Assembly (NCBI GenBank): GCA_946410395.1
Contig: CAMKAE010000160.1
Span: forward strand, 1-5,282
Length of the DNA stretch: 5,282 nucleotides
DNA from: an uncultured Clostridia bacterium
GTDB taxonomy: Bacteria; Bacillota; Clostridia; Christensenellales; Aristaeellaceae
Direction: 5' to 3'
In this document: in pieces, positions 1 through 5,282 of the stretch
How the letters are laid out: each line of letters opens with the position of its first letter
Numbering within the stretch: position 1 is the stretch's first letter
Notes under the pieces: model-generated
What the model was told of the DNA's origin: nothing
Databases searched by the model: none
The model's input: the letters and a program-made list of their open reading frames with translations, nothing else
Translations under genes and position numbers: made by a program

Positions 1-192
1 ATCGCCGCCGCCAGCATCATCGCCAAGGTCACCCGGGACCGGCTGCTGCTGGAGCTGGACCGGCAGTACCCCGGCTACGGCTTTGCCCGCAACAAGGGCT
101 ACGGCACCGCGGAGCACATCGCCGCCCTGAAGGCGCTGGGCCCCTGCCCGCAGCACCGCCGCAGCTTCATCGGGCACTTTGTCGCCTTATGA
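1..192 (+). CDS. rnhB: Ribonuclease HII, C-terminal part (5' end outside window)
   Basis: This is the last 63 codons of RNase HII, the cytoplasmic enzyme that cuts RNA in RNA-DNA hybrids and nicks at single ribonucleotides misincorporated in DNA. The window opens inside the conserved segment AAASIIAKVTRDR. The aspartate of its TRD (bases 37-39) matches the last of the four metal-binding carboxylates of the family; the other three lie upstream of the window. The downstream family signatures YPGYGFARNKGYGT, then EH, and GPCPQHRRSFI are intact, so nothing suggests a pseudogene. The frame ends at TGA 190-192, and the stop overlaps the ATG of the next gene in an ATGA arrangement, which indicates translational coupling. 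rnhB followed by yraN is a common order in bacteria. The family call is very secure; only the N-terminal half cannot be assessed. Confidence 0.97.
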   Translation: MAAASIIAKVTRDRLLLELDRQYPGYGFARNKGYGTAEHIAALKALGPCPQHRRSFIGHFVAL

Positions 193-539
193 GCCCGCGC
201 AATTACGAGGCCGGGCTCCGGGGCGAGGACCTGGCCCGAGCCTGGCTGGAGGCGCGGGGCATGACCTTCGTGGAGGACCGTTTCCGGGCCGGCCGGGGCG
301 AGATCGACCTGGTGATGCGCGACGGAGAGACCCTTGTGCTGGTCGAGGTCAAATACCGGCCCGGCGGCCGTGCCGGAGACGGGCTGACGGCCGTGACCCC
401 CGCCAAGCGGCAGCGGTTCATCTCGGCCGCTGCGGGTTATCTCGCGCAGCGGGAAGCAGGCGACGTCCCTGTGCGTTTTGATGTTGTGGAAATCACCGCC
501 GACGGCGTCCGGCACATCCCAGACGCGTTCCGCGCATGA
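189..539 (+). CDS. yraN: YraN / UPF0102 family nuclease-fold protein
   Basis: A complete 116-residue protein, close to the usual length of about 120 for the YraN (UPF0102) family. It carries the family signature: GEDLARAWLEARGM near the N-terminus (residues 12-25), then GEIDLV (37-42) and LVEVKYR (51-57). E38, D40, E53 and K55 form the D/E...E-x-K pattern of restriction-endonuclease-like (PD-(D/E)XK) folds. The exact biochemical role of the family is not well settled; the fold and its frequent position beside rnhB and DNA-processing genes suggest a role in nucleic-acid metabolism, which is inference. The ATG at 189 is chosen because it overlaps the rnhB stop and gives a full-length family N-terminus. 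No good Shine-Dalgarno precedes it, consistent with re-initiation by ribosomes finishing rnhB. The next gene begins 25 bases after its stop, with no terminator between them. Confidence 0.93.
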   Translation: MSPRNYEAGLRGEDLARAWLEARGMTFVEDRFRAGRGEIDLVMRDGETLVLVEVKYRPGGRAGDGLTAVTPAKRQRFISAAAGYLAQREAGDVPVRFDVVEITADGVRHIPDAFRA

Positions 540-550
540 GTGCGGCGGCA

Positions 551-558
551 AAAGGAAG
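551..558 (+). promoter_or_regulatory. Ribosome binding site that sets the start of the large glycosyltransferase
   Basis: AAAGGAAG lies six bases upstream of the ATG at 565. It decides between two possible starts: the same frame is open from an ATG at 478, but that one lies inside yraN and lacks a comparable site, while 565 gives a textbook signal peptide beginning MHKKWLWLL. Confidence 0.75.
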
Positions 559-564
559 ATTGCG

Positions 565-3500
565 ATGCACAAAAAATGGCTCTGGCTGCTGGCGGCGGCC
601 TGTCTGGCGATCCTGGCGCTCACCGGGGCTCTGGCAGAGGAGGAGAATCTGCTGGAGAACCCGGATTTTGAGCTGCTGGACGAGGACGGCCTGCCCGCTG
701 GCTGGTATACGGAAGCCTACCGGCAGGACGGCCGCACGGTCTTCTCCGCGGGCGACTCAGCCCTGAACGGCCTGCACAGCGCCGTGATCCGGAGCTTTGA
801 CGTCAACGACGCCCGCTTCTGCCAGGATGTGCCCGTCAAGCCGGAGACCGTCTACCGGCTCGCGGGCTGGATCCAGGCGGAGGGCGTTTCCGCCGGCGCG
901 CGCTACATCTGGGGCGCCAACTTCTCGATCGCGAGGCTGGCGGACGCCCGGTCCGCGGCCATCGTCGACACGGACGGCGAATGGCAGTACGTGGAGTTCT
1001 ACGGTGAGACCGGCCCGGATCAGGACACCGTGACGGTTTTCCTGCGCCTGGGCGGCTACAGCGGCGAGGCCGACGGCGTGGCCCTCTTCGACGACCTGTC
1101 CCTGACCGAGGTGCAGGAGATCCCGGAGGACGTGTTCCCGGCGCTGTGGTTTGACATGAGCGGCGACGATGCGGATCCCGCCCGGGAGGACGAGGACAAC
1201 GCTTCCCTCGGAGAGCTCCTGCCCGCAGAGCCGGACTCCGGACGGCCCTTCTGGCCCATCGCGCTTCTGCTGGGCCTGGCCTACGCGGTGCCGTGCGCGC
1301 TGTTCATGTGCCTGCAGCGCCGGGAGGAGCGCGGCCTGCCCGCGCCGGCCTTGCGGTCCCTCCGGTGGGAAGGCCGGCAGGAGGACCGCCGCAGCGCCCT
1401 GCCGCTGTGGTTCCCGGCCGTGCTGCTCTGCGCCTTGGCCCTGCGGATCGTCATCACCGTCACGGTGCGGGGCTATGACGTGGACGTGGGCTGCTTCACG
1501 GCCTGGGGCGCGCACATAACCGACGTTGGCCCCGTGGACTTCTACCACGATTATTTCTGCGATTACCCGCCGGGGTATCTGCCGGTGCTGGGCCTGGGCA
1601 ATATGCTCGCCCGGCTCTTCGGCGGCAGCGACACGGCGCAGGTGATGATGGTCAAGCTCCCGCCGATGCTCGCGGACATCGGCATCGCCTGGCTGATCGC
1701 CCGGGAGGCCCTGCGCTCCGGCAAGAGCAGCCGCTACGCCGGCTTCCTCGGCGCGCTGATCGCCCTGAACCCCGTGCTGATCATCAACAGCGCCGCCTGG
1801 TGCCAGATCGACAGCGTGCTCGCCCTGCTGATCGTGCTCATCGCCGTTCTGGCCATGCAAGGGCAATGGCGGCTGCTGATGCCCACCTTCATGCTCGCGG
1901 TACTGGTGAAGCCCCAGGCCCTGATGCTGGGCTTCCTCGGGCTGACCGCGATCCTGATCGAATGGATCCGCAACCGGCAGGTCCGCAGGGACATGCTCAT
2001 CGGCGCGCTCTGGGCGCTGGTCCTGGCCGTCGCCGTGCTGCTGCCCTTCACGCTGAGCCAGCCGCTGACCTGGATCATCGACAAGTACGCCGAAACCCTG
2101 GGCTCCTACGCCTATGTCACCGTCAACACCGCGAACCTCTACTACCTTTTCGGGCTCAACTGGGCGCCGCTGACGGGCACGGTCACGCCCTGGCCTGCCC
2201 TGTTGCTGGCCGGCTTCAGCTTTCTGTGGCACCGGCTGGTGCTGCACCGGGACCGGAAGCTGGGCCACCGCACCGCCTGGTTTGAGCTTGTGCTGACCGA
2301 CCTGTTCACGGTCTTCTTCCTCGCATGCGCCCTCTTCCGCTTCTCCTGGGCGGTGCTGGGAACCGGGGCCATGGCCTTCGCCTTCGCGGCGGTGCTCCCG
2401 CTGTGGCTGCGCAGCCGGAAGATGGCTGATCTCCCCCTCTGCGGCGCGCTCCTGTTCCTGATGATGTATCTGCTGGGCACCAAGATGCACGAGCGGTACC
2501 TGTTCCCCGCCGTCGCGCTGCTGGGCCTGGCCTGCGCCCTGCGCCGGGACCGGAGGCAGACGCTGCTGCTCGCGCTCCTGTCCTTCACCGTTTTCATCAA
2601 CATCGCCATTCCCCTGGACAACGCCAACCGCTTCGGCCGGGCGAACGGCCACCTGCTCACCGCCGCGAGCGCGTATCTCGGCGCCGGCGCGGACACCCAT
2701 CTGCTCGCCTGCGTCCTGTCGGTGATCAACCTGGGCGCGCTGGCGCTGGCCATCTTCGTTGCCGTAGACCAGTGCTGCGTGCAGGAGGTTCACCCGCTCT
2801 GGGCGCCCCGGCATTTGAGCGCCCGGCCCGACCCCCTGCGGCAGGCGCCGGACGGCCGTCTGCGCTGGCGCAGGGCCGACACCGTCATCCTGTTCTCGGT
2901 CACCGCCGTCTACAGTGTGCTGGCCCTGGTCAACCTGGGCAGCGTCAAAGCGCCCCAGTCCTTCTGGACCTCCACGTCCCGGGACGAATACGTGGTGCTG
3001 GACGTGGGCGAAAACCGGAAAGACTTCACCATGGCCTATTACTGCGCCGTCAGCTACTCAGATTTCACCGTGCAGGTCAGCGAGGACGGCGAGAGCTGGT
3101 CCACGCCGTATACGGCGGACATGGACGAAGGCCAGTGCTTCCGCTGGCTGTATCTGGGCGGCGGCAACACCTACGACAGCGCCGACAAGCTGACCGGGCG
3201 CTATGTGAAGATCAACGCGAACCAGTACGGCCTGAAGCTGGGCGAGGTCGTCTTCCGGGAGACCGTTTGGTCAGAGAAGACCGTCGCGAACGAAGATGGC
3301 GAAGCCTACACCTACAGCATCTCCTCCTCCGGCCCGCAGATTCCGGCCGTCCTGGCCGCCCACGCGGGCGGCAACGCAGAGGACCCCGCCTGGTCAGACG
3401 GCACCGCGGTCCTCGACGAGCAGGATACCCTCGAAGGCGAGCCCGGCTGGTACAATTCCACCTACTTTGACGAGATCTACCACGCCCGCACGGCGTATGA

Positions 3501-4884
3501 ACACCTCAACGGCCAGCGGGCCTACGAGTGGACGCATCCGCCGCTGGGCAAGCTGCTGATGAGCCTGTCCGTGGCCGTCTTCGGCATGACGCCCTTCGGC
3601 TGGCGCTTTGCCGGGGCGCTGACGGGCATCCTGATGCTGCCGGTGATCTACCTGCTGGCCAAGCGCCTGACCAAACGCACCCTGCCCGCGGCGGCGGCCA
3701 TCGGCATGCTGGCCCTGGACTGCATGCACTTCACCCAGACCCGCATCGCCACCATCGACTCCTTCCCGGTGCTCTTCATCCTGCTGAGCTTCTACTTTAT
3801 GCTGTGCTTCATGCAGCTGGACCTGGGCAATCCCTCCCACAGGGTCTTCGGCAAAGCGGTGCTGTGGCTGGGCCTGAGCGGCCTCTCCATCGGCTGTGCC
3901 ATCGCAGCCAAATGGATCGGCCTCTATGCCGGCGCCGGCCTGGCCGTGCTGTACTTCTGGACCTGCGGACGCTGGCTGCTGAACGCTTCCCGGGCACGCA
4001 GGCGTATGGGCGCGGAAGCCGACCCCCCGCTTGAAGCCCCGCCGGATACGCGGCTGCGCTTCATCGCCCGGCGGCTGCCATGGCGTCTGCTGCTGCTGAG
4101 CCTGTGCTGTGTGGCCTTTTTCGTCCTGGTGCCGCTGGCGATCTACCTGCTGTGCTACATTCCCTTCTTCGCCTACACGGAGCTGAACGGCATCGCCGCC
4201 TGGCGCGACAGCGCGCTCCCGCTCACGGAGCGGCTCCACGGCCTGTGGGACGCCTGTGCGGATTTCCTGAGCCGGACCGTGCAGGAGCAGGTCAACATGT
4301 ACAATTACCACGGCCAGCCCGGACTGGGCATGGATCACCCCTACTACTCCCCCTGGTACCAGTGGCCCGTCATCGGCAAGCCCATGTACTACGCCTCCGC
4401 CGCCTACGTACCCGAGGGCATGAGCTATTCGATCTTCTGCCTGGGCAACCCGGCGGTGTGGTGGACCGGCCTGCTGGGGGTCGCCTTCGTGGCGGCGGGA
4501 TGGCTGCTGAATCACCGCTACCGGGTGGGTGTCAGCCTGGACACCTGGCACCTGGAGGGGGCGGACCGGGACGTGTCCCGGGCTTTCCTCCTCATCGGCC
4601 TGCTGGCCCAGTTCCTGCCCTGGGTGCTCGTGCCCCGCGGCACCTACATTTACCACTACTTTGCCTCGGTGCCCTTCGTGATCCTCTGCACCGCCATGCT
4701 GCTGGACGCCGTCTGGCAGAAGCATCACCTCGCAGGCTGGATCGTCTTCGGCTGCTTCATGGCCCTCGTGCTCGCAGCCTTCATCCTCTTCTTCCCCTAC
4801 GCCTCGGGCATCACCGTGCCCTACGGCTGGCTGAGCCTGGGGAGAAAGATCCTGCCGAACCTCTACTACACGCAGTTCCGCTGA
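565..4884 (+). CDS. Large membrane glycosyltransferase: Gpi18-like GT-C module fused to a PMT/GT39 module, with two carbohydrate-binding-like domains
   Basis: Predicted protein of 1439 residues with roughly two dozen membrane segments, probably transferring sugars from a polyprenyl-phosphate carrier outside the membrane. Domains in order: signal peptide 1-24 (cleavage after GALA); jelly-roll region 28-183 resembling CBM4/9 (opens NLLENPDFE, closes FDDLSLTEV); acidic linker and membrane segment 229-250; first GT-C module about 280-735, with D307 in DVGCFTAWG, CDYPPGY (332-338), WCQIDS (412-417), KPQA (449-452) and KMHERYLFP (640-648), a pattern I associate with Gpi18-like mannosyltransferases; charged loop 735-771; membrane segment 773-791; discoidin-like domain about 793-900; PMT module to the end. 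The PMT module shows FDEIYHA (D969-E970), THPPLGK (990-996), DCMHFTQTRIATIDSF (1052-1067), HPYYSPWYQWP (1258-1268) and PRGTYIYHYF (1357-1366). Both modules keep their key motifs, so both look active. Acceptor and donor sugar cannot be read from sequence. It is much longer than a single PMT (roughly 500-800 residues). Family call firm; the CBM4/9 and discoidin calls rest on pattern. Confidence 0.9.
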   Translation: MHKKWLWLLAAACLAILALTGALAEEENLLENPDFELLDEDGLPAGWYTEAYRQDGRTVFSAGDSALNGLHSAVIRSFDVNDARFCQDVPVKPETVYRLAGWIQAEGVSAGARYIWGANFSIARLADARSAAIVDTDGEWQYVEFYGETGPDQDTVTVFLRLGGYSGEADGVALFDDLSLTEVQEIPEDVFPALWFDMSGDDADPAREDEDNASLGELLPAEPDSGRPFWPIALLLGLAYAVPCALFMCLQRREERGLPAPALRSLRWEGRQEDRRSALPLWFPAVLLCALALRIVITVTVRGYDVDVGCFTAWGAHITDVGPVDFYHDYFCDYPPGYLPVLGLGNMLARLFGGSDTAQVMMVKLPPMLADIGIAWLIAREALRSGKSSRYAGFLGALIALNPVLIINSAAWCQIDSVLALLIVLIAVLAMQGQWRLLMPTFMLAVLVKPQALMLGFLGLTAILIEWIRNRQVRRDMLIGALWALVLAVAVLLPFTLSQPLTWIIDKYAETLGSYAYVTVNTANLYYLFGLNWAPLTGTVTPWPALLLAGFSFLWHRLVLHRDRKLGHRTAWFELVLTDLFTVFFLACALFRFSWAVLGTGAMAFAFAAVLPLWLRSRKMADLPLCGALLFLMMYLLGTKMHERYLFPAVALLGLACALRRDRRQTLLLALLSFTVFINIAIPLDNANRFGRANGHLLTAASAYLGAGADTHLLACVLSVINLGALALAIFVAVDQCCVQEVHPLWAPRHLSARPDPLRQAPDGRLRWRRADTVILFSVTAVYSVLALVNLGSVKAPQSFWTSTSRDEYVVLDVGENRKDFTMAYYCAVSYSDFTVQVSEDGESWSTPYTADMDEGQCFRWLYLGGGNTYDSADKLTGRYVKINANQYGLKLGEVVFRETVWSEKTVANEDGEAYTYSISSSGPQIPAVLAAHAGGNAEDPAWSDGTAVLDEQDTLEGEPGWYNSTYFDEIYHARTAYEHLNGQRAYEWTHPPLGKLLMSLSVAVFGMTPFGWRFAGALTGILMLPVIYLLAKRLTKRTLPAAAAIGMLALDCMHFTQTRIATIDSFPVLFILLSFYFMLCFMQLDLGNPSHRVFGKAVLWLGLSGLSIGCAIAAKWIGLYAGAGLAVLYFWTCGRWLLNASRARRRMGAEADPPLEAPPDTRLRFIARRLPWRLLLLSLCCVAFFVLVPLAIYLLCYIPFFAYTELNGIAAWRDSALPLTERLHGLWDACADFLSRTVQEQVNMYNYHGQPGLGMDHPYYSPWYQWPVIGKPMYYASAAYVPEGMSYSIFCLGNPAVWWTGLLGVAFVAAGWLLNHRYRVGVSLDTWHLEGADRDVSRAFLLIGLLAQFLPWVLVPRGTYIYHYFASVPFVILCTAMLLDAVWQKHHLAGWIVFGCFMALVLAAFILFFPYASGITVPYGWLSLGRKILPNLYYTQFR

Positions 4885-4891
4885 GACGCCC

Positions 4892-4931
4892 AACAGGACA
4901 GCCGGCCTTCCGCGCCGCGCTGTCCTGTTTT
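4892..4931 (+). terminator. Intrinsic terminator after the glycosyltransferase gene
   Basis: AACAGGACAGC (4892-4902) pairs perfectly over 11 bases with GCTGTCCTGTT (4919-4929), starting seven bases after the stop codon. A small CGG/CCG inner stem can form in the 16-base loop. The T run (4928-4931) is only four long and overlaps the stem end, so termination may be incomplete. Its place between two genes, with a separate promoter downstream, supports it as the end of the rnhB-yraN-glycosyltransferase unit. Confidence 0.8.
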
Positions 4932-4978
4932 GGTATTCCGCATCCGTTTTGTGTATATAGATTTCGCTTTTTTCCCTA

Positions 4979-5007
4979 TGGATTTCTCTCATTTGTCGCG
5001 CTATAAT
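4979..5007 (+). promoter_or_regulatory. Sigma-70/SigA-type promoter for the downstream secreted protein
   Basis: A perfect -10 box TATAAT sits at 5002-5007. Seventeen bases upstream is TGGATT (4979-4984), a weak match (3 of 6) to TTGACA. The region before it (about 4941-4995) is T-rich and much AT-richer than the surrounding genes, as expected for a promoter. The start of transcription would be near 5014, giving a leader of about 90 bases before the ATG at 5103. The poor -35 suggests activator dependence or help from the AT-rich upstream sequence; that part is inference. Confidence 0.65.
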
Positions 5008-5020
5008 GATAGCAAGGTCT

Positions 5021-5047
5021 GTCCGGACACCTGTATGCCCGTCCGGA
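5021..5047 (+). promoter_or_regulatory. Leader hairpin or paired operator-like sites
   Basis: GTCCGGA occurs at 5021-5027 and again at 5041-5047, exactly 20 bases apart, and its core TCCGGA is self-complementary. In RNA, TCCGGAC (5022-5028) can pair with GTCCGGA (5041-5047) to form a seven-base stem with a 12-base loop. In DNA, the same bases read as two palindromic sites about two helical turns apart, just downstream of the predicted transcription start, where a repressor could bind. Sequence alone does not separate these readings, and either may be chance in GC-rich DNA. A smaller hairpin (GCGG 5066-5069 with CCGC 5074-5077) follows before the ribosome site. Confidence 0.35.
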
Positions 5048-5087
5048 GAAACACTCACAATCCGCGCGGCAAACCGCCGGAAAAATG

Positions 5088-5096
5088 AAGGAGGAA
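5088..5096 (+). promoter_or_regulatory. Strong ribosome binding site for the secreted protein
   Basis: AAGGAGGAA contains the full GGAGG core at 5090-5094 with eight bases to the ATG at 5103. It is the best Shine-Dalgarno site in the window and fixes the start of the downstream gene, suggesting efficient translation. Confidence 0.85.
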
Positions 5097-5102
5097 TTTC
5101 AT

Positions 5103-5282
5103 ATGCGCAGGAAACTGTTCCCGATCGTTTCCCTGATCCTGGCGCTGGCCATGACGCTCGTATGCGTCGGCAGCTTCGCCGAGGTCAAGAGCACTGGCAC
5201 AATCGTCGACATGAGCATGGTCGAGGCGGCGAGCACCGCCGAGGAAGCCCCTGCTGAGGAAGTTCCCGCTGAGGAAACCCCC
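5103..5282 (+). CDS. Secreted protein with a Glu/Ala/Pro repeat, N-terminal part (3' end outside window)
   Basis: The first 60 codons of an exported protein I do not recognise. The N-terminus is a clear Sec signal peptide: positive MRRK, a hydrophobic core LFPIVSLILALAMTLVCV, and a likely signal peptidase I cleavage after SFA (residue 26). C21 is not in a lipobox (preceded by TLV), so a lipoprotein is unlikely. After a short stretch (EVKSTGTIVDMSMVEAAS) comes a run of A-E-E-x-P units (46-60) that continues to the window edge. Such acidic, proline-rich stretches are usually extended linkers between the membrane or wall and a folded domain, so the function lies in the missing part. The start is set by the strong site at 5088-5096. 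The gene has its own promoter and lies behind a terminator, so it is probably transcribed apart from the glycosyltransferase. Confidence 0.85.
   Translation, partial: MRRKLFPIVSLILALAMTLVCVGSFAEVKSTGTIVDMSMVEAASTAEEAPAEEVPAEETP
5238..5282 (+). repeat. 15-base in-frame tandem repeat (A-E-E-x-P)
   Basis: Three consecutive 15-base units (5238-5252, 5253-5267, 5268-5282) encode AEEAP, AEEVP and AEETP. Ala-Glu-Glu and the final Pro are fixed while the fourth residue varies. The codons GAG GAA are identical in all three, which points to recent duplication at the DNA level. The array runs off the window, so the copy number is unknown. Confidence 0.85.

Noticed and set aside
478..564. An upstream in-frame ATG extending the large protein by 29 residues
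   Set aside because: The extension overlaps the end of yraN, lacks a ribosome site and would place non-hydrophobic residues before the signal peptide. ATG 565 has AAAGGAAG six bases upstream.
757..2814. A 685-codon open frame on the minus strand
   Set aside because: It lies wholly opposite the first glycosyltransferase module. Its product is a low-complexity Gln/Glu/Gly/Arg-rich string without domain motifs, as expected for the antisense of a GC-rich gene using few codons that give antisense stops.
3394..5058. A 554-codon open frame on the minus strand
   Set aside because: It is antisense to the PMT module and also runs through the terminator and the promoter. Its composition is Gln/Gly/His-rich with no recognisable family, so it is a shadow frame.
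5035..5088. A 17-codon leader frame (MPVRRNTHNPRGKPPEK) ending at the ribosome site of the secreted protein
   Set aside because: No Shine-Dalgarno precedes its ATG, it has no run of a single amino acid as in attenuator peptides, and its codons look like chance. It would be reconsidered if conserved in relatives.
5163..5165. C21 of the secreted protein as a lipoprotein acylation site
   Set aside because: The preceding residues TLV do not fit a lipobox, while a good signal peptidase I site (SFA before EVK) lies five residues further on.

Overview
The window reads as a GC-rich bacterial chromosome segment with every gene on the + strand. Strong AAGGAGG-type ribosome sites, the rnhB-yraN pair and a clostridial style of membrane glycosyltransferase suggest a high-GC member of the Firmicutes (Clostridia or a Christensenellales-like lineage). 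That placement is inference from gene style; no rRNA or marker phylogeny is available here.

Layout: (1) 1-192 is the C-terminal end of ribonuclease HII (rnhB), cut by the window start. (2) 189-539 is a complete YraN/UPF0102 family protein whose ATG overlaps the rnhB stop codon. (3) 565-4884 is one very large gene for a predicted 1439-residue membrane protein. Its parts in order are: signal peptide, carbohydrate-binding-like jelly-roll region, a first GT-C glycosyltransferase module resembling Gpi18-type mannosyltransferases, a discoidin-like (F5/8 type C) domain, and a second GT-C module of the protein O-mannosyltransferase (PMT/GT39) type. (4) 4892-4931 is a probable intrinsic terminator. 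(5) 4932-5102 is an AT-richer regulatory gap with a perfect TATAAT box, a leader hairpin or operator candidate, and a strong Shine-Dalgarno site. (6) 5103-5282 is the start of a secreted protein with a signal peptide and a Glu/Ala/Pro pentapeptide repeat, cut by the window end.

How the genes relate: rnhB, yraN and the glycosyltransferase are closely packed (4-base overlap, then a 25-base gap) and are probably co-transcribed, ending at the terminator. rnhB and yraN are genome-maintenance type genes. The glycosyltransferase probably acts at the outer face of the membrane, using lipid-linked sugars, and shares the operon by position rather than by pathway. The downstream secreted protein has its own promoter.

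The most notable item is the glycosyltransferase: two different GT-C catalytic modules and two probable sugar-binding domains in one chain, with one binding domain inserted in the first extracellular loop of the PMT module, just before its catalytic Asp-Glu pair. I see no mobile element, CRISPR array, tRNA or rRNA.
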